From contig CALLPN010000014.1 in the NCBI GenBank assembly GCA_938015435.1, positions 30,647-94,646 on the forward strand: a stretch of DNA of 64,000 nt, read 5' to 3'. This document shows positions 16,514 to 25,919 of this stretch, piece by piece. A program made the translations under genes and the position numbers. How positions within the stretch are numbered: the first letter of the stretch is position 1; every line of letters starts with the position of its first letter. The notes under the pieces were generated by a model. The model saw only the letters and a program-made list of their open reading frames with translations, made no database searches and was not told the origin of the DNA. The DNA is from an uncultured Saprospiraceae bacterium (GTDB lineage: Bacteria > Bacteroidota > Bacteroidia > Chitinophagales > Saprospiraceae).

Positions 16514-18760
16514 GTGAATAAATTTACTTCTATTGTTATTCTATTGTCTGTTTTTATTTATAGTTGCAAGTCTGTTTCAGTGGATACTGTATCTACTGTA
16601 GATGAATTTGAGGAGGTTATGAAAATAGTGAATCCAGGTGATGTAATTACATTGAAAGATGGAGTATGGGAAAATTCGGAATTGGAATTTTATGCCATTG
16701 GTACTGCAGAAAAACCAATAAAACTTACAGTTGAGAATAAAGGTAAAGTAACCTTAGAGGGGCAATCAAATATTAGAATATCAGGTGAACATCTTATCGT
16801 CGAAGGTTTAGTTTTTCGTAATGGTCATACTCCAACAGGAGAAGTTATTTCATTCAAAAAAGACAGTGAAAATCTCTGTAATAATTGTCGAGTTACGGAA
16901 TGTGTAATAGATAATTATAATCCTTCAGAAAGGCATGATTCGGACTATTGGGTAGGAATGTATGGTAAGAATAACAGATTTGATCATAACTATCTTGTTG
17001 GAAAAAGGAATAGAGGAGTAACCATGGCTGTAAGGCTAAACTCAACCGGGAGTCTTGAAAATCACCATCGAATAGATCACAATTATTTTGGTTATCGTCA
17101 ATTGCTAGGATCTAATGGTGGAGAGACACTTAGGATAGGGACAAGCCATCATTCACTTAAAAACTCCAATACTACTGTAGAAGATAATTATTTTGAAATG
17201 TGTAGTGGAGAGCTTGAAATTATCTCTAATAAATCTTGTCAAAATACTTTTAGGAATAATACAATATTCGAATGTAAAGGAACGCTAACGATGCGTCATG
17301 GTAATGAAACTATAGTAGAAAACAATTATTTATTTGGTAATGGAAAAGCTAATACTGGAGGAATAAGAATTATCAATGAAACACAAACAGTAAGAAATAA
17401 TTATTGTGAAGGACTAACAGGATATCGATTCCGTAGTGCGCTTACAATCATGAATGGAGTACCTAATTCTCCAATCAATAGGTATTTTCAGGTCAAAGAT
17501 TCTAAAGCTTCAAATAATCTTTTAGTGAATTGCGATAACATCCAATTTTGTGCAGGTAGTGACGCAGAGAGAAGTGCAGTGCCAGTCAATACTGAAATGA
17601 AAAATAACATCATTTATAACACCAATAAGGATGAAGTATTTACGGTCTATGACGATATAAGTGGGATTAATTTTGAGGGGAATATACTGAGCCCTAATTG
17701 TTTATTACCAACTAATAAAGGCAGAAATGTTAGTTCTGGATTTGAGAAAAAGGAAATAACTTTCAAAAGGGTAGAAGGAGTGCTTAGACCGGAAGGGTAT
17801 GATGATATAGGACCTAACTCAGATAAAGAAAGACCTACTGCTGGTAATACTGGAGTAAGTTGGTATCCTAATAAGGATTACACGATTAATTTTAATACAG
17901 GAAAGGAGATAAAAGCAGCATCAGGAGAAAACACAATATTAGAAGCAGTAAAATCTTCATCAAGTGGAGATGTTATATTATTGGAGGCAGGAGGGTTGTA
18001 TCACCAAAGTAAGGCTGTAAATATTCCTCATGCACTCACTATAAAATCGGATGGTGATCAACCAATAATTACATTCGAAAGATCTTCATTATTTAATATA
18101 GAAAATGGAGGATCACTATCCCTAGAAGGCTTGAAAATATCGGGTGATAAATGTGATGATTATGCAGGAAATAGTGTAGTAAGAACTAGTCGATATAGCA
18201 TGATAAATAATTATAAATTTTTAGCTTCTGATTGTGATTTCGTTGATCTTGATGTTAATCATAGTTTTAATGTATTGCGTGTCTTCAAGAATACTTTTGC
18301 GGATTCTATTTCGTTAATGAATTGCACATTTGACAATATTACAGGACATGTACTCAATTTGAACAAAGAGACTGAAGATATAGGAATTTATAATGGAGAA
18401 AACATCATAGTAGAGAATTGTAGATTCAATGATATTGGAGGTGTAGCCATAAATCTTTACAGGGGTGGAAGAGATGAAAGTACTTTTGGCCCTATCTTAA
18501 ATCTAAAGAGTACAACTTTCAATAATGTCGGAAACGACAAGAGAAATAAAGAAGATTCAGCGGTATCATTACATGGAGTGCAAGTAGCTGATATGAATAA
18601 TTTATCTTTCAAAAACAGCAAGAAATTAGATATGCATCTTGTCGTTGGCGAACCGGTAATCAAAGTAAGAAATACAGTTTTTGAAAATTCTGATGGATTG
18701 ACATCTAATGACGATGCTTACTTGAAAGAGAATGTCACAATGAAAAGATCTCAAAAATAA
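16514..18760 (+). CDS. Polysaccharide lyase family 6 alginate lyase, two beta-helix domains
   Basis: A 748-residue lipoprotein (signal ending YSCKS) that should cut alginate by beta-elimination at the cell surface or periplasm. The first half is a PL6/chondroitinase-B-like right-handed beta-helix: DFEEV-type start, GDVITLKDGVW, NGGETLRIG, then the catalytic Lys in ISNKSC (K240) and Arg in TMRHGNE (R261), spaced 21 residues as in chondroitinase B. The second half, from about residue 465, is another beta-helix, as in two-domain PL6 enzymes. GTG at 16514 gives a standard lipoprotein signal; ATG at 16466 adds 16 residues but lies inside the hairpin. It overlaps the PL17 start by one base. Confidence 0.92.
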   Translation: MNKFTSIVILLSVFIYSCKSVSVDTVSTVDEFEEVMKIVNPGDVITLKDGVWENSELEFYAIGTAEKPIKLTVENKGKVTLEGQSNIRISGEHLIVEGLVFRNGHTPTGEVISFKKDSENLCNNCRVTECVIDNYNPSERHDSDYWVGMYGKNNRFDHNYLVGKRNRGVTMAVRLNSTGSLENHHRIDHNYFGYRQLLGSNGGETLRIGTSHHSLKNSNTTVEDNYFEMCSGELEIISNKSCQNTFRNNTIFECKGTLTMRHGNETIVENNYLFGNGKANTGGIRIINETQTVRNNYCEGLTGYRFRSALTIMNGVPNSPINRYFQVKDSKASNNLLVNCDNIQFCAGSDAERSAVPVNTEMKNNIIYNTNKDEVFTVYDDISGINFEGNILSPNCLLPTNKGRNVSSGFEKKEITFKRVEGVLRPEGYDDIGPNSDKERPTAGNTGVSWYPNKDYTINFNTGKEIKAASGENTILEAVKSSSSGDVILLEAGGLYHQSKAVNIPHALTIKSDGDQPIITFERSSLFNIENGGSLSLEGLKISGDKCDDYAGNSVVRTSRYSMINNYKFLASDCDFVDLDVNHSFNVLRVFKNTFADSISLMNCTFDNITGHVLNLNKETEDIGIYNGENIIVENCRFNDIGGVAINLYRGGRDESTFGPILNLKSTTFNNVGNDKRNKEDSAVSLHGVQVADMNNLSFKNSKKLDMHLVVGEPVIKVRNTVFENSDGLTSNDDAYLKENVTMKRSQK

Positions 18761-20934
18761 TGAAGTTGATTAATTATATATTCTTGTTATTGATCTTTCT
18801 TAGTAATGCGGCTTGTGCTCAGACGCATCCTAACATGATCCTTACAAAGAGCGGTGTTGATAAAGTAGCTGCTCATAAGAATCCTGTAATGTTTGATAGA
18901 GTATTGGACGAAACACGAATTCAGGTTGATCTTGCAATTTCGGAGGGCATAATGGTCCCTATTCCAAAAGATATGGGCGGTGGATATACTCATGAAAAAC
19001 ACAAGAATAATTACTTTAATATGCAAAGCGCAGGCGCTCTTTACCAAATCACAGGTGAAGAAAAGTACGCGGCATATATAAAAGAAATGTTGTTAGAATA
19101 TACAGCTATGTACCCTAATCTACCTCCGCATCCTACGAATAGGTCTTATGCTGTAGGGAAGATTTTTTGGCAATGTCTTAATGATGCCAATTGGATGGTG
19201 TATACTTCACAGGCTTATGATGCGATCTATAATTACTTGTCCGTAGCTGAGCGTAAAAAAATTGAAAATGAATTTCTCAAGCCATACGCAAATTACCTGT
19301 CCATAGGAAACCCAAAGTATTTTAATAGAGTACATAATCATAGTACGTGGGGAAATGCAGCCGTAGGAATGATGGCGTTAGCGATGGATGATGACAAGTT
19401 ATTACAAAGAGCATTATATGGTCTAGATCTCAAGGATGTAGATGAGCTAGCGAAAGACAATGATGGTGGATTTATTTATGATAAGGATCAAGCCAAAGCG
19501 GGTTTTTTTGCTCAGATTGATTACTCTTTTTCTCCGGATGGATATTATGGTGAAGGCCCTTATTATCAGCGGTATGCTATGTTGCCATTTATGGTATTTG
19601 CTCAAGCTTTAAACAATAAAAAACCAGAGCTTAAAATATTTGAGTATAGAGATAGTATTTTGATTAAAGCAGTAAAGTCATTGTTAAATCAAACCAATCA
19701 ATCTGGTGAGTTTTTTCCGATAAATGATGCTCAGAAAGGTATGTCGATATATCCTAATTCTGTTGTGACGGCTGTAAACGTAGCATATAATGCAAGTTTA
19801 GATGAAGAGTTTTTAAATGCAGCTCGTAGGCAGGGTACAGTGTTATTGGATCAAGGGGGTTGGGAATTAGCTAAAGTAATAGAGTCTTCTTCGGCAAGGA
19901 CATTTGTCAATAAATCTATGCAGTTTACTGACGGTTACAATGGTGATGAAGGAGGATTAGGTATTCTCAGAGCTGGAGATCCAGAGAATCAATCTACTGT
20001 AGTATTTAAATATACATCGCAGGGCCTTGGACATGGTCACTATGATAAGTTAGGTTACCTCATGTACGACGGGAGTACTGAAGTGATGCAAGACTATGGT
20101 GCTGCTCGATGGGTCAATATAGATCAAAAAGGAGGAGGTAGATACCTCAAAGAAAATAACACTTGGGCAAAGCAAACTATCGCGCATAATACACTAGTAG
20201 TAGATCAAAAATCTCACTTTGGAGGTGAATATGATATTGCAAATTTGCATCATTCTGATCCTGTATTTTTCAACACCAATAATCCTGATGCGCAGACCGC
20301 TGGAGCTAGAGAATTGAATGCATATCCAGGAGTAGAGATGAATCGTATTCTAGTGCTCTGGGAAGATGATTATTTTGCTAATCCTGTATTGATAGATTAT
20401 TTTTCTGCGGATACTAAGGAGAGTCATGATTATGATATGCCATATCAGTTTGCCGGACAGATAATGTCTCAAAATTTTGATTATAAAACAGAGATGCCAA
20501 CTACTATGGGAGACGGACATGGTTATCAGCATTTATATAAAGAAGCGACAGCAAAGGCCGGCGATAACATCCAAATGAATTGGTTTAAGGATAGTAAGTT
20601 CTATACTTTGACAACTCTATCTGAGGTAGGAGACGATATTATATTGGCAAGAGTAGGTGCTAATGATCCTGAGTTTAATCTAAGACGTGATGCACTTCTC
20701 ATCCACAGAAAGGAGAATGCTAAAAGTCCGAGATTCTTGTCAGTAATAGAAAATCATGGTACCTATAGCCGGGTAACTGAAAGACCCGTTGACCCTTATT
20801 CGAAAATAGCAAGTGTCAAAATTACGAATGAGAATAATCAAGTTGTGACCTTTAATATTAGGGCGAAAGATGGAAATTCTTGGAGTATAGAAGTGAATAA
20901 ATCTAGCGGTGAAGTAAAAATTATAAACAAGTAA
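18760..20934 (+). CDS. Polysaccharide lyase family 17 oligoalginate lyase
   Basis: A 724-residue exolytic lyase that releases unsaturated uronate monomers from alginate oligomers. It has a signal peptide (cleavage probably after ACA, so periplasmic), an N-terminal alpha/alpha toroid and a C-terminal heparinase II/III-like beta-sandwich. The conserved Asn-His pair (N193-H194 in RVHNHSTWGN), the tyrosine cluster in SPDGYYGEGPYYQRY (Y262/Y263) and GHGHYDKLGY (H427, Y428) match the PL17 active-site elements. The start overlaps the PL6 stop (TAATG), showing translational coupling of endo- and exo-lyase. Confidence 0.93.
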   Translation: MKLINYIFLLLIFLSNAACAQTHPNMILTKSGVDKVAAHKNPVMFDRVLDETRIQVDLAISEGIMVPIPKDMGGGYTHEKHKNNYFNMQSAGALYQITGEEKYAAYIKEMLLEYTAMYPNLPPHPTNRSYAVGKIFWQCLNDANWMVYTSQAYDAIYNYLSVAERKKIENEFLKPYANYLSIGNPKYFNRVHNHSTWGNAAVGMMALAMDDDKLLQRALYGLDLKDVDELAKDNDGGFIYDKDQAKAGFFAQIDYSFSPDGYYGEGPYYQRYAMLPFMVFAQALNNKKPELKIFEYRDSILIKAVKSLLNQTNQSGEFFPINDAQKGMSIYPNSVVTAVNVAYNASLDEEFLNAARRQGTVLLDQGGWELAKVIESSSARTFVNKSMQFTDGYNGDEGGLGILRAGDPENQSTVVFKYTSQGLGHGHYDKLGYLMYDGSTEVMQDYGAARWVNIDQKGGGRYLKENNTWAKQTIAHNTLVVDQKSHFGGEYDIANLHHSDPVFFNTNNPDAQTAGARELNAYPGVEMNRILVLWEDDYFANPVLIDYFSADTKESHDYDMPYQFAGQIMSQNFDYKTEMPTTMGDGHGYQHLYKEATAKAGDNIQMNWFKDSKFYTLTTLSEVGDDIILARVGANDPEFNLRRDALLIHRKENAKSPRFLSVIENHGTYSRVTERPVDPYSKIASVKITNENNQVVTFNIRAKDGNSWSIEVNKSSGEVKIINK

Positions 20935-20963
20935 AATTGAATTAAATCGACATCAAACATATT

Positions 20964-21338
20964 ATGAAAAGGAATAGCGAAAAATATATCTTGACGGATA
21001 AGATGAAATGGGAAGAGTTAGGAGGAGGAGTATCAAGAAAATTTTTAGGATATGACAATCAGATCATGATGGTCTTGGTTAAATTCGAAAAAGGAGCTCT
21101 AGGATCACCCCACCAGCATTTTCATACACAATCCACTTATTGCGTAGCTGGAAAATTTGAATTTGAGATTGATGGCGAAAAACAAGTTGTCAAAGCTGGA
21201 GATGGTGTATATATCGAGCCGAATCTACTTCACAGTGCAGTATGTATGGAAGAAGGTATGCTTATAGACACATTCAGCCCAGTAAGAGAAGACTTCTTGG
21301 ATGGATCTGGCGTTTCGTATTTCGCAGATAAGGATTAG
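20964..21338 (+). CDS. kdgF: KdgF-type cupin, unsaturated uronate linearisation
   Basis: A 124-residue single-domain cupin with metal-ligand motif HQHFHTQ (positions about 51-57) and the second histidine in LLHSAV. KdgF converts the unsaturated uronate released by lyases to the linear ketone 4-deoxy-L-erythro-5-hexoseulose uronate (DEH), a step that is otherwise slow and spontaneous. Its place between the PL17 lyase and the uronate transporter fits this pathway exactly. No signal peptide is present, so it acts in the cytoplasm, although its neighbours could suggest either side of the membrane. Confidence 0.88.
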   Translation: MKRNSEKYILTDKMKWEELGGGVSRKFLGYDNQIMMVLVKFEKGALGSPHQHFHTQSTYCVAGKFEFEIDGEKQVVKAGDGVYIEPNLLHSAVCMEEGMLIDTFSPVREDFLDGSGVSYFADKD

Positions 21339-21359
21339 TAGGTATTTAAAAACAGAAAT

Positions 21360-22703
21360 ATGAAAACTAAGGGATTAAGATGGTGGGTTGTAGGATTGAT
21401 AGCTTTGGCTGCTGTGATCAATTATATAGACCGTCAAGCACTTGGAGTTCTATGGCCGGATATTGCTGAGTCTATGTATCCTGATATGGATGCTGATGGT
21501 CGAAAAGAAATATATGCTTGGATTACAGGTAGCTTCATCTTTTTCTATGCTGGAGGGCAGGCTATTTTTGGAAAAATATTTGATTGGATAGGAACAAGGA
21601 TAGGATTCGCTATTTCTATTGGAGTATGGTCTATAGCTACGGCTTTACATGCCTTCGCCAGTGGGGCATGGTCTTTTGCTATTTTTAGATCTATACTAGG
21701 TCTGGCCGAAGCTGGTAACTGGCCAGGTGCAGCGAAGGGAAACGCAGAATGGTTTCCTGCGCATGAGAGAGCTTTTGCTCAAGGATTATTCAACTCTGGA
21801 GCCGCTATTGGAGGTATTGTAGCTATCCCGTTAATTGCATTCATGACTATATATTTAAGCTGGCAAATGATTTTTGTTTCAGTAGGTCTTGTCGGTTTGT
21901 TATGGTTGATTCCTTGGTTTTTGATTGTTAAAGCACCACCGGAGTATCATCCTAATATTACGGAAGAAGAAAAAAACTATATATTAACTGGACAAATAAG
22001 TGAAGATAGGAATGTAGATGAATCTGAATATAATCCAACTACTGCTCAGTTATTTACGCATAAAGAAAGTTGGGGAGTGATGTTAGCTTCCGCAGCGATT
22101 GACCCTATTTGGTGGCTGTTTGTGGCTTGGATACCTCTATATCTAAATGGGGTATACGGTATGGATGTTAAGACGATTGGAATTTACGGATGGGTTCCTT
22201 ATGTTGGGGCTATGTTAGGAGCTTGGTTTGGAGGTCTATTAGCGCAAAATAGAATCAAAGTTGGATGGAGTGTAAACAAAACTCGTAAGTGGGTGATCAC
22301 ACTGGGGTGCATGATTATGTTCCCATCATTCTTTTTACTAATTGATCCAGCTTCTTTTGCCTCTATCTGTAATTCGATATTGGGTTTGATCGGGTTTAGT
22401 ATGGATTCTCCATCGGCAGCAGTAATAATTATGGCAATCATTTTATTTGGATTCCAAACCTCTATTGGAAATGTGCAGACATTGCCGAGTGATATGTTTA
22501 GTAAAAAAACTGTAGGAACATTGTCAGGATTCGCAGGAATGGCAGCAAAGTTGGCTGTATTTGGATTTACAATTTTAGTACCATGGCTAACTAAAGGAGA
22601 AAATTATGCGCCAGCATTTTATGTAGGAGCGGGACTTACAGCTGTTGCACTATTTGCCGTATGGGTGTTGATCCCTAATGTAGAAAAAGTAAAATCAATT
22701 TAG
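21360..22703 (+). CDS. MFS hexuronate/DEH transporter (ExuT-like)
   Basis: A 447-residue MFS protein with about 12 membrane spans and a central cytoplasmic loop. The N-terminal motif AAVINYIDRQALGVLWPDI and LGLAEAGNWPGAAKGNAEWFP are characteristic of the anion:cation symporter (ACS) branch that includes ExuT and the alginate-monomer transporters. It is expected to move unsaturated uronate or DEH across the inner membrane. It begins 22 bases after kdgF, within the enzyme operon. The exact substrate is inferred from the neighbours. Confidence 0.9.
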   Translation: MKTKGLRWWVVGLIALAAVINYIDRQALGVLWPDIAESMYPDMDADGRKEIYAWITGSFIFFYAGGQAIFGKIFDWIGTRIGFAISIGVWSIATALHAFASGAWSFAIFRSILGLAEAGNWPGAAKGNAEWFPAHERAFAQGLFNSGAAIGGIVAIPLIAFMTIYLSWQMIFVSVGLVGLLWLIPWFLIVKAPPEYHPNITEEEKNYILTGQISEDRNVDESEYNPTTAQLFTHKESWGVMLASAAIDPIWWLFVAWIPLYLNGVYGMDVKTIGIYGWVPYVGAMLGAWFGGLLAQNRIKVGWSVNKTRKWVITLGCMIMFPSFFLLIDPASFASICNSILGLIGFSMDSPSAAVIIMAIILFGFQTSIGNVQTLPSDMFSKKTVGTLSGFAGMAAKLAVFGFTILVPWLTKGENYAPAFYVGAGLTAVALFAVWVLIPNVEKVKSI

Positions 22704-22775
22704 AAAATTGAAACAAGGGAAATAAATTAATTAGATTTTAATAAAGAATAAAGGACATTTTAAAATTATATAAAT

Positions 22776-23534
22776 ATGAGTAATAATAAAGTAGCAATAG
22801 TAACTGGAGCCACAAGTGGAATAGGTCTAGATGTAGCCAAAAGGTTAGGTCAAGATGGATACACTGTAATATTAAACGGTCGCCAAGATGATAAAGGAGC
22901 AGAGATAGTGAAAGAACTTGTTGCATCAGGAATTACTGCGGAATACTGTGGATTTGACGTAACAAATGAAGAAGCAGTAACTGCTAACATCACTAAGATC
23001 GGTGAAAAGTATGGCAGAATAGATACCCTGGTTAACAACGCCGGTGGACTAGGAGGAAGATCTAGATTCGAGGTAATGACAACAGAATTTTACAAAAATG
23101 TTATGGCATTAAACTTGGATTCAGTGTTTTACGCATCAAGAGCTGCAATTCCTTTTCTTAAGAAAGGTGAGCATCCTTCAATAATTAATTTTACGTCTAA
23201 TGCAGCCTGGAACGCAGGTGGCCCTGGAGCAGGAATCTACGGTACATCTAAGGCTGGGGTTCACTCTATAACAAGAGCATTAGCAAAGGATTTAGCAGAG
23301 TATGGTATTAGAGTTAATGCAGTATCGCCGGGTACTATTGATACTCCATTTCATTCACAAATAAAGTCTACTAAGCCAGAAGTTTTTGCTTCATGGGCTA
23401 ATAACATTCTACTTGGCAGATTAGGTCAGCCTGGTGATGTATCTGGTGTTGTTTCTTTCTTAGCTAGTAAGGACGCTTCATTTATTACTGCAGAAACAAT
23501 CCAGATTGGTGGAGGTCAAGCATTAGGAATATAA
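22776..23534 (+). CDS. Short-chain dehydrogenase, probable DEH reductase
   Basis: A 252-residue classical SDR: TGATSGIG dinucleotide-binding motif near the N-terminus, VNNAGG, catalytic serine region NFTSNAAW and YGTSK active-site Tyr/Lys, and a C-terminal IQIGGGQALGI. The N-R-Q after the second strand (NGRQ) suggests NADPH preference, but this is weak. In alginate loci this SDR reduces DEH to 2-keto-3-deoxy-D-gluconate, the substrate of the next gene product. Function is assigned by family plus context. Confidence 0.88.
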   Translation: MSNNKVAIVTGATSGIGLDVAKRLGQDGYTVILNGRQDDKGAEIVKELVASGITAEYCGFDVTNEEAVTANITKIGEKYGRIDTLVNNAGGLGGRSRFEVMTTEFYKNVMALNLDSVFYASRAAIPFLKKGEHPSIINFTSNAAWNAGGPGAGIYGTSKAGVHSITRALAKDLAEYGIRVNAVSPGTIDTPFHSQIKSTKPEVFASWANNILLGRLGQPGDVSGVVSFLASKDASFITAETIQIGGGQALGI

Positions 23535-23647
23535 GTATTAAAGAGGTAAGAAAGATTGAACCGATTTGAAATATATTTTTCAATCATCGATTTTTTAATC
23601 ATCAATCTATAATATCAATTAACAATTGGAATAATAAATATTAGGAG

Positions 23648-24685
23648 ATGGGAAAAGTAGTTACTTTCGGAGAGATTATGTTGCGTTTAAGTCCACCAGG
23701 ATTTAATAGGTTTTCGCAAGCAAATAGCTTCGATGTAGTATATGGTGGAGGTGAAAGTAATGTAGCCGTATCATTAGCCAATTATGGGCTAGATGCTGAG
23801 TTCGTTACACGATTGCCAGAAAATGATTTAGGTGAATGTGCCCTCATGGAAATGAGAAAAAGAAGAGTAGGCACGCAGTACATAGAAAGGGGAGGAGAGC
23901 GTTTAGGAATTTATTTCTTAGAAACTGGAGCGGTGAGTAGAGGAAGTAAAGTAGTTTATGATAGAGCGCATTCAAGTATGTCTTCCATAGAAAAAGGAAT
24001 GGTAGATTGGAAGAAAGTTTTCGATGGAGCCGATTGGTTTCACTGGACTGGTATAACACCGGCAATATCTCAAGGAGCAGCCGATGCCTGCTTAGAAGCA
24101 ATACAAATGGCAAACGAGCTAGGTGTAACTGTGTCCACGGATCTGAACTATAGAAAAAAACTTTGGAAATACGGTAAGTCACCCATGGATGTTATGCCTG
24201 AGCTAGTAGCCGGGTGTGATATCATATTGGGTAACGAAGAAGATGCTGAAAAGCATTTTGGACTCCATCCAGAAGGCGTAGATGTTACCCATGGAGGAAG
24301 TGTCGACGGTAAAGCATACCTATCAGTGCTCAAACAATTGATGGAAATGTTTCCAAGAGCTAAGAAAGTAATAACAACACTGCGTGGATCTATATCTGCA
24401 TCTCACAACACTTGGTCTGGAGTTCTTTATGATGGTACAACATTATATGAAGCACCAGAATATAATATTACTCATATAGTAGATAGAGTAGGTGGTGGAG
24501 ATAGCTTTATGGGTGGATTGATTTATGGCCTTATGCAATATAAAGGTGATGATCAAAAAGCACTTAACTTTGCAGTAGCAGCATCTTGTCTTAAACATAC
24601 AATCAAAGGGGATGCAAACCTCGTTACCGTAGAAGAGGTAGAAAAATTGATGGGAGGTGACGCAAGTGGTAGGGTGAGTCGATAA
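23648..24685 (+). CDS. kdgK: 2-keto-3-deoxygluconate kinase
   Basis: A 345-residue PfkB-family sugar kinase phosphorylating KDG to KDPG. N-terminal GEIMLRLSPPGF and VYGGGESNVAVSLA bind the sugar acid, and DRVGGGDSFMGGL carries the catalytic Asp and anion hole. A segment STDLNYRKKLW matches KDG kinases. It follows the SDR by 113 bases and is followed by a terminator, so eda may be partly uncoupled from this transcript. Confidence 0.93.
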   Translation: MGKVVTFGEIMLRLSPPGFNRFSQANSFDVVYGGGESNVAVSLANYGLDAEFVTRLPENDLGECALMEMRKRRVGTQYIERGGERLGIYFLETGAVSRGSKVVYDRAHSSMSSIEKGMVDWKKVFDGADWFHWTGITPAISQGAADACLEAIQMANELGVTVSTDLNYRKKLWKYGKSPMDVMPELVAGCDIILGNEEDAEKHFGLHPEGVDVTHGGSVDGKAYLSVLKQLMEMFPRAKKVITTLRGSISASHNTWSGVLYDGTTLYEAPEYNITHIVDRVGGGDSFMGGLIYGLMQYKGDDQKALNFAVAASCLKHTIKGDANLVTVEEVEKLMGGDASGRVSR

Positions 24686-24747
24686 GTAAATATTGTAGGG
24701 ATTGGAAAAATTAAATTGGATTGAAAAGATTCGTGATTTTAGATCGA

Positions 24748-24770
24748 TCGTGATTTAAATCACGAGTTTT
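24748..24770 (+). terminator. Terminator-like palindrome after kdgK
   Basis: TCGTGAT-TTAA-ATCACGA forms a 7-bp stem with a 4-base loop and is followed by GTTTTTC. It lies between kdgK and the inserted four-helix-bundle gene. A second TCGTGATTTT at 24731 repeats one arm. Confidence 0.55.
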
Positions 24771-24814
24771 TCATTTTCATTGATATATTTATTATTGATC
24801 AATAGTTAGAAAGC

Positions 24815-25186
24815 ATGGCATCTTATTCAAGTTTTGAGCAATTAGATTGCTATCAAAAATGTAGAGTCTTGAGAAAATGGATAGTATCTTTTCTGGATAA
24901 GCAGAATATTCGTGATAGGGATATAAGGCAAAACATTATTAGAGCAGGCAGATCTACAACTAGAAATATAGCTGAGGGTTTTGGCAGACATCATCATAAA
25001 GAGAATATTCAATATTGTCGTATTTCTAGAGGATCATTGCATGAAATATTAGACGATTTCAATATTGTGGTAGATGAAGGTTTTAGTAAAGAAGCTGATG
25101 TCCAAGAAGGAAAGGTTCTTCTATATCAAGCTTTGAAATCAGTAAATGGATACATTAATTATATCCTGACATTAACAAAAAAATGA
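24815..25186 (+). CDS. Four-helix bundle protein (23S rRNA IVS-encoded type)
   Basis: A 123-residue, helix-rich basic protein with the family layout: an N-terminal FEQLDCYQKCRVLRK, the central NIIRAGRSTTRNIAEGFGR and SRGSLHEILD. This family was first found inside intervening sequences of 23S rRNA genes in spirochaetes but is common as a free-standing gene, often in odd places between unrelated genes; the function is unknown. Here it interrupts kdgK and eda with no role in alginate metabolism expected. Spacers on each side are short, so it was probably inserted. Confidence 0.9.
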   Translation: MASYSSFEQLDCYQKCRVLRKWIVSFLDKQNIRDRDIRQNIIRAGRSTTRNIAEGFGRHHHKENIQYCRISRGSLHEILDDFNIVVDEGFSKEADVQEGKVLLYQALKSVNGYINYILTLTKK

Positions 25187-25250
25187 AATTTTGATTTTAA
25201 ATATTTTGAATTCATAATTTAACAATCTAGACAATTAATAATCTTTAAAG

Positions 25251-25919
25251 ATGGCAAGATTTAGTAGAATAGAAGTGGCAAACGTAATGAAAGAAACAGG
25301 ACTCGTTCCATTGTTTTTTCATAGTGATATTGAAGTAGCGAAGAAAGTCACTAAAGCCTGTTATGACGGAGGCGCTCGATTACTTGAGTTTACTAGTAGA
25401 GGTGATTTTGCTCACGAAGTATTTGGAGAGCTATCAAAATATTGTAATGCCGAATTACCAGAAATGGTGCTAGGTGTAGGATCAGTAACTGATGCTGCAT
25501 CGGCTTCGATGTATATGGCCTTAGGAGCTAATTTTGTAGTGACGCCTGTACTGAGAGAAGACATAGCTATCGTCTGTAATCGTAGGAAAGTGATGTGGTC
25601 ACCAGGCTGTGGATCACTAACAGAAATATGTAGAGCGGAAGAATTAGGTTGTGAAGTCGTAAAGTTATTTCCAGGCGGAACTTATGGTCCTGGATTTGTC
25701 AAAGCGATCAAAGGTCCTCAACCTTGGACGAGTATTATGCCAACTGGCGGAGTATCTCCGACTGAAGAAAATCTTCGTGGATGGTTTGATGCTGGAGCGA
25801 CTTGTGTTGGTATGGGTTCGAAGTTGATTACCAAAGATATGGTACTCAATGCTGATTATGTTGGACTAAAAGCTAGTTGCGAAAAGGCACTCGAAATTAT
25901 CCGAAAAGTTAGATCTTAA
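25251..25919 (+). CDS. eda: 2-keto-3-deoxy-6-phosphogluconate aldolase
   Basis: A 222-residue class I aldolase splitting KDPG to pyruvate and glyceraldehyde-3-phosphate. The catalytic Glu is in LLEFTSRG, the Schiff-base Lys in VVKLFPGG, and the phosphate-binding end in MPTGGVSPTEEN. It completes the alginate route to central metabolism. The stop overlaps the stop of the 39-residue membrane protein on the other strand by three bases, which makes a tight convergent end. Confidence 0.93.
   Translation: MARFSRIEVANVMKETGLVPLFFHSDIEVAKKVTKACYDGGARLLEFTSRGDFAHEVFGELSKYCNAELPEMVLGVGSVTDAASASMYMALGANFVVTPVLREDIAIVCNRRKVMWSPGCGSLTEICRAEELGCEVVKLFPGGTYGPGFVKAIKGPQPWTSIMPTGGVSPTEENLRGWFDAGATCVGMGSKLITKDMVLNADYVGLKASCEKALEIIRKVRS

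Noticed and set aside
23844..24182. 112-codon minus-strand ORF inside kdgK
   Set aside because: It lies wholly in a well-supported kinase gene on the other strand and has a shadow-like composition rich in Leu and Ser.
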